Source: Anabaena sphaerica FACHB-251
Lineage (GTDB): Bacteria > Cyanobacteriota > Cyanobacteriia > Cyanobacteriales > Nostocaceae
Assembly: GCF_014696825.1 (NCBI RefSeq)
Contig: NZ_JACJQU010000004.1
Location: 344,985-408,984, forward strand
Direction: 5' to 3'
DNA length: 64,000 nt
Part shown: in pieces, positions 8,086 to 16,416 of the stretch
How positions within the stretch are numbered: the stretch's first letter is position 1
Layout of the letters: each line of letters opens with the position of its first letter
Made by a program: the position numbers and the translations under genes
The notes under the pieces: model-generated
What the model was told of the DNA's origin: nothing
The model's database searches: none
What the model saw: only the letters and a program-made list of their open reading frames with translations

Positions 8086-9113
8086 AGTTCTTGCAGTTTA
8101 GCAGCTACTACACCACTGCTAAATAATTCTCTGGCCTGGTCTACACCAGCTTGAATATCTGGACAAATGCCACTATGCCATAGGTAAAAACCGCCATTCC
8201 ATAAGGCTGTTTGCATTAGTTCACTTGGTTCTCCAGCCATAACGGAGTGCATATCTTTGATTAGTTCTTCTGTAGTACCAAGGGGGACGTTTTTGGTGGT
8301 AAAGCCATATTCACGGGGTACGAGGTGTAACCGTGCCAATTCTTGTGTTTTTGATGAAGATAAGCCAATAATGGCAGTGCGATCGCGCGGTAAGTCACAA
8401 CTACCTTCTAAACCTTTCACAAAAGTATATTTTGTTGTTCCACGCAATCCTAAAGCTACCTGAAACATGGTTTCTGTAGGTGGATGGACAAAACCGGCAA
8501 TGATGTGAGCATCACCAGCGTAAGGACACCAAATTAACTCCATTGTCGCTAATGGTGGACGCTTACCAAGTTGATCACGGTATTGCCAAAGAGCTTGAGT
8601 TAATGGAAAATGCTGTGGTGTGTAAACAAAACCAATTCCTGTTTGCTCAAATACTTGCTGAGTTTGTCCTAGTGATAGAGTTGTCCAATCTACTCCCAAA
8701 CCTTGCCAAATTTCAATTAAAGGTAAACCGTATTTTGTCGGATAGCGATCGCCTCCGTGCATAATTACAGGTTGTCCCGCAGATGCTAATAATAAAGCCG
8801 TAATAATATTAATTGGTGCAGTCCGAGTTCTACCATCATAGGGTATACCTAAAACTATTACAGGTTTTTTATTAGTATTGATGGGTTGCAGCTTTGGACC
8901 CAATTCTTCATAAGCATCCAACATTCCCGCTAACTCTTCACCAGTTGGACGTTTGATGCGGTGAGCAATCAAAAATGCGCCAATTTGCGCTGGTGTCGCT
9001 TCACCCAACAACATCATTTTCATAGCAGCAGCAGCTTCCGCACGAGTTAAACTCTCAGACGTGTGGCTGCCGCTACCTACTTTTTTTAATAATTCTCTAA
9101 ATATATTAGACAT
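8076..9113 (-). CDS. cnaT: CnaT: TrpD2-like (anthranilate phosphoribosyltransferase family) nitrate regulator
   Basis: The 345-residue protein has the TrpD fold: N-terminal helices with SLTRAEAAAAMKMMLLGEA and AFLIAHRIKRPTGEEL, then LGIPYDGRTRTAPIN in place of the strict TrpD PRPP loop, and MHGGDRYPTKYG. It is therefore a TrpD2/YbiB-type paralogue. In Anabaena the CnaT protein of this family is needed for nir operon expression, and the position beside ntcB and the nir genes supports that name. The start codon ATG lies inside a CATTAGT heptamer array, so there is no Shine-Dalgarno sequence. Confidence 0.8.
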   Translation of the reverse strand: MSNIFRELLKKVGSGSHTSESLTRAEAAAAMKMMLLGEATPAQIGAFLIAHRIKRPTGEELAGMLDAYEELGPKLQPINTNKKPVIVLGIPYDGRTRTAPINIITALLLASAGQPVIMHGGDRYPTKYGLPLIEIWQGLGVDWTTLSLGQTQQVFEQTGIGFVYTPQHFPLTQALWQYRDQLGKRPPLATMELIWCPYAGDAHIIAGFVHPPTETMFQVALGLRGTTKYTFVKGLEGSCDLPRDRTAIIGLSSSKTQELARLHLVPREYGFTTKNVPLGTTEELIKDMHSVMAGEPSELMQTALWNGGFYLWHSGICPDIQAGVDQARELFSSGVVAAKLQELIW

Positions 9114-9185
9114 TAGTCATTAGTCATTAGTCATTGGTCATTGGTCATTGGTTATTAGGGAAATTTCCTAGTCCCCAGTCCCCAT
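9111..9185. repeat. STRR heptamer array covering the cnaT start
   Basis: Seven heptamers (CATTAGT x3, CATTGGT x3, then a variant) run from the cnaT start codon into the ntcB-cnaT gap. CCCCAGT-type units near 9169-9185 follow. The whole 80-bp gap between ntcB and cnaT is repeat-derived. Confidence 0.85.
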
Positions 9186-9193
9186 CTTCCCTA

Positions 9194-10135
9194 TCAAGAA
9201 GCAGAAAGTTTTTGGTCAAGTTGCGGGGGAATGTTTTCCTTAACTAGTTGCCAAAAGTGCTGAATAGGAGGAATTTGGAGACGGTCTTGAGTTGTTACCA
9301 TAACTACCCGACGGGTCAAGCTCGAATTATCAGCTAAATTAGTGTTGCAGGCTAGAGGAAGAACTGCCAAACTAGGGTCACATCTTGCTTCTATTAATGC
9401 TGACTGGGGTAGCAAAGCAATTAGTTCCCCTTGACGGACTACTCCCCGAAAAGCATCTAAGGTGTTTACCTCCAAAGCTGCGTGTAGTGTGGCTTCTAGT
9501 CGCTCAAATCTATCTTGGATGAGGCGTTGCATCCCATATCCATCTTTAAATACCACTTGTGGATATTGAATTAAATCTGACCAAGGGATAGCTTCATGCT
9601 GCGCTAGGGGATGATTAGCTGCGGTTAAAACTTCTATCGGCTCTTCATATAGTACTTCTACCGCCATTTCTCTACCAGTGATTAAAAAGCGGTTATGCAT
9701 GACAATTGCCAAATCTACCAAGCCGTCTTTGAGAACTTTCAGAGAGCGATCGCTACCTAATGATGTTACACGCAACTGCACATCTGGATAATTATGACAA
9801 AATTTTTGCAGAACTGGTGGTAAGTAAGACGCACACACCGAATGAATAGCCGCAATACACAATTCTGGCTGTTTTCCCGCTACTAAATCCGCCAACTCTT
9901 GTGTAGCAGTTTCCCATTCTTGGCAAATTTTGCGGACACGGGGTAGCAACCTTTCACCGCCTAGTGTCAGTTTGGCATGATTTGTTCTATGAAACAGTTC
10001 TACCCCCAAATCTGCTTCTAATCCCTGAATTTGTCTGCTGATAGTCGATTGAGTAACACCACACTGTCTTGCTGCTTGTTGAAAACTGCCCGTTTGCGCG
10101 ATCGCTAAAAAAGCTTGCAACTGCTCTAGACGCAT
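9194..10135 (-). CDS. ntcB: LysR-type nitrate assimilation activator NtcB
   Basis: This 313-residue LysR family regulator has a winged helix-turn-helix at residues 1-60 (SFQQAARQCGVTQSTISRQI) and a periplasmic-binding-like effector domain (AAIHSVCASYLPPVL onward). In cyanobacteria NtcB works with NtcA to activate the nirA operon in response to nitrite. Its neighbours cnaT and nirA make that assignment more likely than CmpR or RbcR. A GTA-N8-TAC sequence lies 67 bp upstream. The ATG start gives the usual MRLEQLQAFL N-terminus. Confidence 0.85.
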   Translation of the reverse strand: MRLEQLQAFLAIAQTGSFQQAARQCGVTQSTISRQIQGLEADLGVELFHRTNHAKLTLGGERLLPRVRKICQEWETATQELADLVAGKQPELCIAAIHSVCASYLPPVLQKFCHNYPDVQLRVTSLGSDRSLKVLKDGLVDLAIVMHNRFLITGREMAVEVLYEEPIEVLTAANHPLAQHEAIPWSDLIQYPQVVFKDGYGMQRLIQDRFERLEATLHAALEVNTLDAFRGVVRQGELIALLPQSALIEARCDPSLAVLPLACNTNLADNSSLTRRVVMVTTQDRLQIPPIQHFWQLVKENIPPQLDQKLSAS

Positions 10136-10201
10136 TTTAAGTAGTAGCCTGAATTAAATTTAAGGCTGTCATTCCCTAAAGGAATTTATCTCCTCAGTTT
10201 A

Positions 10202-10215
10202 GTAGATTTTGATAC
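10202..10215 (-). promoter_or_regulatory. candidate NtcA box upstream of ntcB
   Basis: GTA-GATTTTGA-TAC matches the NtcA consensus GTA-N8-TAC. A TAAATT -10 candidate on the minus strand (10188-10183) is only 13 nt away, shorter than the usual 22 nt. Direct class II activation is therefore uncertain. Confidence 0.45.
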
Positions 10216-10379
10216 AAATTTTAGAATTAATTGGCAGTAGAGGAGCATTATTTAGAAGTCACTAGGAGTTTAGCACTACTGAACCTGTAGAGGAGTAAAG
10301 ACAGCTTGATGCTTGATAGCGCAGCGTAAGCCATTTTTTGATGGAAATTTTGCACTTTATTTACCAACAATCGGATGTA

Positions 10380-10820
10380 TTAAGTTGGTTTAACAAACAC
10401 AGCACCGCTTTCAATCTTAGCTATGTAAGTTTTCAGTGGTTTTTCGGCTGGCCCTTCTTGTACCTTGCCATCACCACTAAATTCTGCATCATGACAAGGA
10501 CAAACAAATTGATTTTTATCAGTTTTCCATGCAACTGTACAACCCTTGTGAGTACAAGTAGGATTAACAGCAATCAAATTTTTGGCAGTTTTGGATGTAC
10601 CGACTACCAATACTGCACCCACTGGAGAATCTTGTACTAATAGTTGCCCAGTCTTGTTTAATTCTGTCACAGTACCTACCTTCTGCCAGTCTTGAGTAGC
10701 AGCCTGAGAAGGGGAAGATGCTGTTGTGGTTGTGTCGGTAGAACAGGCTGCAAGTGCGACAGGTAAGGAACTTGCTAATAAACCTAAACCTACCCAATTC
10801 AAAAATTCACGACGTTTCAT
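10380..10820 (-). CDS. Rieske [2Fe-2S] lipoprotein with twin-arginine signal
   Basis: The 146-residue protein starts MKRREFLNWVGLGLLASS, a twin-arginine export signal, and ends the signal at a lipobox-like LAAC (Cys about residue 25). The mature part has Rieske ligands: CTHKGC and, 17 residues later, CPCHDAEF. It should sit outside the plasma or thylakoid membrane and carry one electron. Its partner is unknown; it lacks the PetC membrane helix organisation and length. It lies upstream of ntcB in the same direction. Confidence 0.85.
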   Translation of the reverse strand: MKRREFLNWVGLGLLASSLPVALAACSTDTTTTASSPSQAATQDWQKVGTVTELNKTGQLLVQDSPVGAVLVVGTSKTAKNLIAVNPTCTHKGCTVAWKTDKNQFVCPCHDAEFSGDGKVQEGPAEKPLKTYIAKIESGAVFVKPT

Positions 10821-11023
10821 AGATGTTGTAATTTATGGTTTTATTTTTAACTCTCAATCATTATTACTGATAATTTTTAAACTGTCATTATGGAATATTA
10901 AAGAACTTAATTTGTAGTGATTTAATTACTATAAATAATGGCTCTCCTAGACTGGGTATGATAATTTAATAAAAAATAATGGTTGAAAACATTGTGATGC
11001 AAGGAGTGTATCAATATAAAACC

Positions 11024-11115
11024 AGGACTTACGCAAAACAGCACGAAAGTAGGGGTAATTCATGAATTACCCCTACGCAAGAATAAGGCTTTCAGTCCTA
11101 TCTTGCGTAAGTCCT
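11024..11115. mobile_element. 92-bp MITE-like element, copy 2
   Basis: It has the same terminal inverted repeats (AGGACTTACGCAA at 11024 and TTGCGTAAGTCCT ending at 11115), the same inner 28-nt palindrome and the same length as the copy at 3163. Only scattered substitutions differ. It lies between the Rieske and DUF433 genes; the remainder of 10821-11245 shows no gene. Confidence 0.8.
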
Positions 11116-11245
11116 AAAAACAACAGATTTAATAAAAATAAATTTTAATTTTATTGAATCTCTCGCTACATAATGAATTCAAGCAAGTATTATTATTAAG
11201 TTTTCATGTCTAGTCTGGGAGAGCCTAAATAATTTAATTAATAAT

Positions 11246-11446
11246 ATGTCCATTAACATCATCAAAGAACATATCGAAATCACTCCTGGTATTTGTGGAG
11301 GAAAACCGCGCATTGCTGGACATCGTATCCGAGTTCAGGATATTGTGATTTGGCATGAACAAATGGGAATGTCTTCTGATGAAATTATCTACCATTATCC
11401 TAGTATTACTTTATCTGATGTCTATGCGGCTTTAGAGGATGTTTGA
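11246..11446 (+). CDS. DUF433 antitoxin-like protein, probably 3'-truncated
   Basis: The 66 residues show the DUF433 core: ITPGICGGKPRIAGHRIRV, then DIVIWHEQMGMSSDEIIYHY and LSDVYAALED. Such proteins are antitoxins or DNA-binding partners of PIN-like toxins. Relatives usually run about 10-15 residues past YAAL, whereas this frame stops five codons later, right where a palindromic repeat starts. It is probably truncated. No DUF5615 toxin gene follows on the same strand. Confidence 0.7.
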   Translation: MSINIIKEHIEITPGICGGKPRIAGHRIRVQDIVIWHEQMGMSSDEIIYHYPSITLSDVYAALEDV

Positions 11447-11448
11447 AA

Positions 11449-11565
11449 AGCGAATATAATTCGCTACTACACAAGCGCAGTCCACCTTCGTGGACTAATG
11501 AAAAATCAAGGCTTCTGAACCCACGAAGGTGGGTTTTGTCTGTGTAGCCGCGATTTATAATCGCT
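11449..11565. repeat. palindromic repeat element at the DUF433/PIN junction
   Basis: The ends AGCGAATATAATTCGCT (11449-11465) and GCGATTATAAATCGC-type (11550-11564) are each self-complementary. An inner inverted repeat CCACCTTCGTGG / CCACGAAGGTGG forms a 12-bp stem. It resembles the dispersed palindromic elements common in Nostoc-type genomes. Both neighbouring genes end at its edges. Confidence 0.7.
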
Positions 11566-11621
11566 TGCAAATTATTTCTCAGTGCTAAGGAAACAATATT
11601 TGTATCTAATAAATACGCCAT
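11565..11621 (-). pseudogene. VapC-like PIN toxin, only the first 19 codons left
   Basis: The frame from ATG at 11621 reads MAYLLDTNIVSLALRNNLQ, the classic N-terminus of a PIN-domain (VapC) nuclease including the first catalytic Asp. It then enters the palindromic repeat. The rest of the PIN domain is missing, so it is a remnant. It is the second gene after the 98-residue protein on the minus strand, the usual antitoxin-then-toxin order. Confidence 0.75.
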
Positions 11622-11626
11622 GTTCT

Positions 11627-11923
11627 TTATTTCCGTTTAATCATTTCATCAAAAATCGCTAATTGTTCGGGAGTTAATTCATTTAATGTCCCTGCAACTG
11701 CTTCTAATACCATAATTCCGCTACAATGTTTTTTCAATTCCTGGTCCTCCATACTATTAAACTCCTCAATAGGTAAGTTTTGCTGAAATAGGTTACATAA
11801 CTCTTGAACCATTTCCTCTGCATTTAGTTCTTCCTTAAATAAAGGACGTTCTTCCATCAAAATATTTACGATTTTCTCGATTCTTGTTTTCATAGATTCT
11901 TGTTGATTTTCAGTTAATAGCAT
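11627..11923 (-). CDS. hypothetical protein, possible antitoxin partner of the broken PIN gene
   Basis: This 98-residue, acidic, helical protein was not recognised. Visible phrases are MKTRIEKIVNILMEERP, EEMVQELCNLFQQNLP and NELTPEQLAIFDEMIKRK. The start may be the second Met (residue 11). Its stop is 5 bp before the start of the PIN remnant, so an antitoxin role is suggested only by position. A GGAGG-like ribosome site precedes it. Confidence 0.6.
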   Translation of the reverse strand: MLLTENQQESMKTRIEKIVNILMEERPLFKEELNAEEMVQELCNLFQQNLPIEEFNSMEDQELKKHCSGIMVLEAVAGTLNELTPEQLAIFDEMIKRK

Positions 11924-12151
11924 AATATTTCCTCCATTTAAACAATCATTTATTCATATTTTATCAAATTTTTAACGGTTACTTGTTATCCTCGCTTTCA
12001 CCCATAGAAAACAATCTGGCGTTGCTGGATCATGGGATGATTTCGCCCAATTTAGAACGAATTTTCAATGGTTTCAACCGCCAATTCATCCCGCATTTAT
12101 GCAACGCCAACAATCTATTATGCAAAAACCGCAACTCTGATATCCGGTTTC

Positions 12152-12165
12152 TGCATAGCTATGCA
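12152..12165 (+). promoter_or_regulatory. TGCA-N6-TGCA palindrome, candidate NtcB site of nirA
   Basis: TGCATAGCTATGCA is a perfect 14-bp palindrome located 6 bp upstream of the NtcA box. NtcB-dependent control in Synechococcus uses TGCA-N5-TGCA-like sites, and the dyad contains the T-N11-A core of LysR sites. The spacing differs by one base. Confidence 0.5.
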
Positions 12166-12171
12166 AATTTC

Positions 12172-12213
12172 GTAACAAGCTATACGAATTGTTATGAAAA
12201 TTCACCTTAACTT
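12172..12213 (+). promoter_or_regulatory. NtcA-activated promoter of the nir operon
   Basis: The NtcA box GTA-ACAAGCTA-TAC (12172-12185) is followed by exactly 22 bp and then TAACTT (12208-12213), which fits the -10 form TAN3T of class II NtcA promoters. The leader to the nirA ATG is about 120 nt. Upstream, 11983-12130 holds an inverted repeat with arms GGGATGA and TCATCCC and no gene. Confidence 0.85.
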
Positions 12214-12342
12214 AACAATATCGAAATTGTTACAACCACCAAGCGGAAACTACTAACAGTTATTTCCTCAAAGTGGCAAGTACAGAACCGATAAGAACAC
12301 GGATACACAATTAATTAAGTCCTGTTCCCCAGAAAACAGCCC

Positions 12343-13911
12343 ATGACAGAAACAGCAACTACCACCGAAAAACTCAATAAATTCGAGAAATTCAAAGCTG
12401 AAAAAGACGGACTTGCAGTTAAAGACGAAATAGAAAATTTTGCCCACATCGGTTGGGAAGCAATGGACGAAAACGACCTCAACCATCGCCTAAAATGGTT
12501 AGGTGTATTCTTCCGTCCAGTGACTCCCGGTAAATTTATGATGCGGATGCGTTTACCTAACGGTATTCTCACCAGCAATCAAATGTCTGCTTTAGCGGAA
12601 GTGGTACAGCGTTACGGTGAAAATGGCAGCGCCGATATTACCACCAGACAGAATATACAACTACGCGGGATCAATATTGAAGATATTCCAGATATCTTTA
12701 ATAAATTTCACAAAGTTGGGTTAACCACCATTCAATCCGGGATGGATAACGTCCGCAATATTACAGGTGATCCCGTAGCAGGTTTGGATGCTGATGAGTT
12801 GTATGATACCAGGGAATTGGTGCAGCAAATCCAAGATATGCTTACTAACAGCGGTGAAGGTAATCCAGAATTCAGCAATCTTCCCCGCAAATTTAATATT
12901 GCAATTACCGGAGGAAGGGATAATTCAGTTCACGCAGAAATTAACGATTTAGCCTTTATTCCCGCTTTTTGGGGAAATCCAGATCAAGTACCAATATTTG
13001 GTTTTAACGTCATTGTCGGCGGCTTATTTTCAGCAAAACGTTGTGAAGCTGCTATTCCTCTAAATGTTTGGGTATCTCCTACAGAAGTTGTCTCATTATG
13101 CCAAGTCATTGTTGAGATTTTCCGAAATCATGGCTTACGCGCAAATAGACAAAAAGCCCGTTTAATGTGGCTACTTGATGAATGGGGTATAGAAAAATTT
13201 CGCGCTGAAGTAGAAAAGCGTTTTGGTAAATCATTATTACCCGCAGCAGCCAAAGATGAAATTGACTGGGAAAAGCGTGATCACGTGGGGATATATCAAC
13301 AAAAACAACCTGGATTGAACTACGCAGGTCTAAATATACCCGTCGGGAGATTGTATGCTGATGATATGTTTGAAATTGCCCGATTAGCCGAAGTTTATGG
13401 AAGTGGAGAAATCCGGTTTACGGTAGAGCAAAATATCATTATTCCCAATATTCCCGATACCAGTTTAACAACATTTTTCACAGAACCAATATTAGACAAA
13501 TTTGCAGTTAATCCTGGTTTATTAATGCGATCATTAGTATCCTGCACTGGCGCACAATTTTGCAACTTTGCATTAATAGAAACCAAAAATCGCGCCTTAG
13601 CAATGATTAAATCATTGGAATCTGAATTAATTTTATCTCATCCCGTGCGAATTCATTGGACAGGATGTCCTAATTCTTGTGGACAACCCCAAGTAGCAGA
13701 TATTGGCTTAATGGGAACTAAAGTTCGTAAAAATGGACAAATGGCAGAAGGTGTGGATATTTACATGGGTGGCAAAGTTGGGAAAGACGCACATTTAGGA
13801 ACTTGTGTACAAAAAAGTATTCCCTGTGAAGACTTGCAACCTGTCTTAAGAGATTTACTCATTCAGAAATTTGGCGCAAAAATTAGGGAACAAGCTTTAA
13901 TTTCCCATTAA
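12343..13911 (+). CDS. nirA: ferredoxin-nitrite reductase
   Basis: The enzyme reduces nitrite to ammonium with six electrons from ferredoxin, using siroheme and a [4Fe-4S] cluster. The 522-residue protein has two nitrite/sulfite reductase half-domains and the cluster/siroheme ligands SCTGAQFC and GCPNSCGQ. It is the first gene of the nirA-nrtABCD-nrtP-narB run and is placed under the NtcA promoter described above. The length fits cyanobacterial NirA without a C-terminal ferredoxin domain. Confidence 0.97.
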   Translation: MTETATTTEKLNKFEKFKAEKDGLAVKDEIENFAHIGWEAMDENDLNHRLKWLGVFFRPVTPGKFMMRMRLPNGILTSNQMSALAEVVQRYGENGSADITTRQNIQLRGINIEDIPDIFNKFHKVGLTTIQSGMDNVRNITGDPVAGLDADELYDTRELVQQIQDMLTNSGEGNPEFSNLPRKFNIAITGGRDNSVHAEINDLAFIPAFWGNPDQVPIFGFNVIVGGLFSAKRCEAAIPLNVWVSPTEVVSLCQVIVEIFRNHGLRANRQKARLMWLLDEWGIEKFRAEVEKRFGKSLLPAAAKDEIDWEKRDHVGIYQQKQPGLNYAGLNIPVGRLYADDMFEIARLAEVYGSGEIRFTVEQNIIIPNIPDTSLTTFFTEPILDKFAVNPGLLMRSLVSCTGAQFCNFALIETKNRALAMIKSLESELILSHPVRIHWTGCPNSCGQPQVADIGLMGTKVRKNGQMAEGVDIYMGGKVGKDAHLGTCVQKSIPCEDLQPVLRDLLIQKFGAKIREQALISH

Positions 13912-13972
13912 ATCAAGCGCCACAATCCAGACATAATCGCAAATCATAATTAAACCTGACTAAGAGTTAACA

Positions 13973-15298
13973 ATGAGCAATATTTCTCGCAGAAAATTTA
14001 TTATTACCTCAAGCGTAGCAGCAGCAACTTCTATCTTGGTACACGGTTGTTCATCCAGTAACTCTAAGTCAGCTACAACAGATAGTGCTGCTTCGTCTAA
14101 TACAAAACTGGCTAACAATTCCACAGTTACTAATGCCCCAAAAGTAGAAACAACCACAGCCAAATTAGGATTTATTGCTTTAACAGATTCTGCACCCTTA
14201 ATTATTGCTAAAGAAAAAGGCTTCTTTGCTAAATATGGGATGACAGATGTTGAAGTCAGCAAACAGAAATCTTGGCCAGTCACCCGCGATAACTTAAAAA
14301 TTGGCTCATCTGGTGGTGGTATTGATGGCGCACATATTCTTACACCCATGCCCTATCTTCTGACCATAAATGATAAAGTACCAATGTATCTTTTGGCGCG
14401 GTTAAATATCAATGGTCAAGCCATTTCAGTTGCTGAAAAATTCAAAGATTTGAAAGTTGGTTTACAAAGTAAATCACTTAAAGAGTCGGTAAATAAAGCC
14501 AAAGCTGATAAAAAATCCATCAAAGTTGCCATGACTTTTCCCGGTGGTACTCACGATTTATGGATGCGTTATTGGTTAGCTGCTGGCGGTATTAATCCTG
14601 ATCAAGATGTAATTTTGGAAGCAGTACCACCACCACAAATGGTGGCAAATATGAAAGTTGGGACTGTTGATGCTTTTTGTGTAGGTGAACCTTGGAACGC
14701 TCAATTGGTCAGCCAAAAATTAGGTTATACAGCTTTATCTACAGGTGAATTATGGAATAATCATCCAGAAAAAGCCTTTGCAATGCGTAAAGATTGGGTT
14801 GATAAAAATCCAAATGCTACACAAGCATTGTTAATGGCAATTATGGAAGCACAACAATGGTGTGATCAGGCAGAAAATAAAGAAGAAATGTGTAAAATCT
14901 GCGCTGATAGAAAATACTTTAATGTTGCGGCATCTGACATTTTAGAACGGGCTAAAGGTAATATTGACTATGGTGATGGACGCAAGGAGAAAAACTCCGC
15001 ATATCGGATGAAGTATTGGGCTGATAATGCTTCCTATCCCTATAAGAGTCATGATACTTGGTTTTTAACTGAAGAAATTCGTTGGGGTTATTTACCTAAA
15101 GATACCAAGGTGAAGGAAATAGTTGAGCAGGTAAATAGAGAAGATTTATGGAAACAAGCTGCTAAGGCTTTGGGTGTAGCTGCTGCGGAAATTCCAGCCA
15201 GTTCTTCTCGTGGTGTAGAAACATTTTTTGATGGTGTGAAGTTCGATCCAGAAAAACCAGAGGAATATTTAAAGAGTTTGCAAATTAAGAAGGTGTAA
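13973..15298 (+). CDS. nrtA: nitrate/nitrite ABC transporter substrate-binding lipoprotein
   Basis: NrtA captures nitrate and nitrite in the periplasm. The 441-residue protein starts SRRKFIITSSVAAATSI, a twin-arginine-like signal, with the lipobox Cys at residue 26 (LVHGC) and a Ser/Thr-rich linker. The binding domain begins KLGFIALTDSAPLIIAKEKG and contains FCVGEPWNAQ. It starts 61 bp after nirA and is followed by a 129-bp gap that holds a small inverted repeat. Confidence 0.95.
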   Translation: MSNISRRKFIITSSVAAATSILVHGCSSSNSKSATTDSAASSNTKLANNSTVTNAPKVETTTAKLGFIALTDSAPLIIAKEKGFFAKYGMTDVEVSKQKSWPVTRDNLKIGSSGGGIDGAHILTPMPYLLTINDKVPMYLLARLNINGQAISVAEKFKDLKVGLQSKSLKESVNKAKADKKSIKVAMTFPGGTHDLWMRYWLAAGGINPDQDVILEAVPPPQMVANMKVGTVDAFCVGEPWNAQLVSQKLGYTALSTGELWNNHPEKAFAMRKDWVDKNPNATQALLMAIMEAQQWCDQAENKEEMCKICADRKYFNVAASDILERAKGNIDYGDGRKEKNSAYRMKYWADNASYPYKSHDTWFLTEEIRWGYLPKDTKVKEIVEQVNREDLWKQAAKALGVAAAEIPASSSRGVETFFDGVKFDPEKPEEYLKSLQIKKV

Positions 15299-15300
15299 TT

Positions 15301-15335
15301 GTAGGTTGGGTTAAGCGACAGCGCCACCCAACAAT
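15301..15335. repeat. inverted repeat in the nrtA-nrtB gap
   Basis: The arms GTTGGGT (15305-15311) and ACCCAAC (15326-15332) enclose a 14-nt loop. The phrase TAGGTTGGGTT recurs at 50087 with another AACCCAAC arm. After it (about 15360-15385) comes a CACGCAGAGACGCAGAG phrase also seen near 21080. Confidence 0.6.
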
Positions 15336-15427
15336 ATCTACTAGATTAATGAGACTTTTGAGGCTCACGCAGAGACGCAGAGAAGAGCAAGAAAAGAGAT
15401 TTTTAATAATTTACTTAGGAGAAATAA

Positions 15428-16270
15428 ATGGCTGCTATTGTGGGAAGTCGTAGAATTATTAGTAAACAGCAGAAGGCTATTAATAAATTTTTGATCAATA
15501 AGGTTCTACCGCCGCTGTTTGGATTATTTATTTTTTTGATGTTGTGGGAATTACTTTGTTTAATTCCGGGTTTTCAATTACCTGGTCCGATAGAAACAAT
15601 TCGTGAAACTTGGGACCCTTTTGTTATTCATCCTTTTTTCGATAATGGTGACAGTGATAAGGGTTTAGGTTGGCAGATATTGACCAGTTTAGGACGGGTT
15701 GCTTTAGGTTTTTCTCTAGCAGCAGTTGTAGGGGTTGCTTTAGGAATATTAATTGGCTCTAATACATTTCTGTATAATGCTGTAGACCCGATTTTTCAGG
15801 TATTAAGAACTATCCCTCCTTTAGCTTGGTTGCCAATTTCTTTAGCAGCTTTTCAACAAGCTAACCCATCGGCAATTTTCGTAATTTTCATTACTTCGAT
15901 TTGGCCGATTGTGATTAATACAACTGTGGGTGTGCAGAATATTCCCCAAGATTATGTAAATGTGGCTCGTGTTTTGCGTTTGCGTAAGGAAAATTATTTC
16001 TTAAAAATTGTGTTTCCGGCAACTGTTCCTTATATTTTCACGGGTTTGAGAATTGGTATCGGTTTATCTTGGTTGGCAATTGTCGCAGCAGAAATGTTAG
16101 TTGGTGGTGTGGGTATTGGTTCTTTTATTTGGGATGCTTATAACACAACTACAGAAACTAATTTGAGTGAGATTATTATCGCGTTAGTATATGTCGGTTT
16201 GGTGGGATTAGTTTTAGATAGAATGGTGGCTTTTGTTGCCCAAAAGGTTGTCACAACAGAACAAAAATAA
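15428..16270 (+). CDS. nrtB: nitrate ABC transporter permease
   Basis: The 280-residue inner membrane protein has about six hydrophobic helices and the EAA-type loop contacting the ATPases ([20 protein letters not shown]). It is the single permease of NrtABCD, presumably acting as a dimer. A ribosome site AGGAG lies just ahead of the ATG. The order and co-direction with nrtA and nrtC support co-transcription. Confidence 0.95.
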   Translation: MAAIVGSRRIISKQQKAINKFLINKVLPPLFGLFIFLMLWELLCLIPGFQLPGPIETIRETWDPFVIHPFFDNGDSDKGLGWQILTSLGRVALGFSLAAVVGVALGILIGSNTFLYNAVDPIFQVLRTIPPLAWLPISLAAFQQANPSAIFVIFITSIWPIVINTTVGVQNIPQDYVNVARVLRLRKENYFLKIVFPATVPYIFTGLRIGIGLSWLAIVAAEMLVGGVGIGSFIWDAYNTTTETNLSEIIIALVYVGLVGLVLDRMVAFVAQKVVTTEQK

Positions 16271-16320
16271 TTTGTAATAGTTCCTCCGGCACGCTACGTA
16301 AACGTAATTCATTATTCCAA

Positions 16321-16382
16321 GATCCCCGACTTAGCACATCAATTCATAATTTAATCACACCCTCAAAAAGAAGTCGGGGATC
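16321..16382. repeat. inverted repeat in the nrtB-nrtC gap
   Basis: The perfect 12-bp arms GATCCCCGACTT (16321-16332) and AAGTCGGGGATC (16371-16382) are separated by 38 nt. The shorter-looped relatives are at 5846 and 35997. A long loop suggests a second sequence inserted in the element. Confidence 0.7.
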
Positions 16383-16416
16383 TGAATTATTCCTAATCAC
16401 CAATCACGCATTACCC

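Noticed and set aside
9111..9190. CRISPR-like array of short repeats
   Set aside because: The units are head-to-tail heptamers without spacers; they are STRR repeats.
10338..10640. Plus-strand ORF of 100 codons
   Set aside because: It is antisense to the Rieske protein gene, whose cluster ligands are in the minus-strand frame.
11983..12210. Plus-strand ORF of 75 codons upstream of nirA
   Set aside because: It overlaps the NtcA box and the TGCA palindrome, has no ribosome site and reads through an inverted repeat.
13960..14349. Minus-strand ORF of 129 codons over the nrtA start
   Set aside because: It is antisense to the signal peptide and first domain of NrtA, with no independent support.
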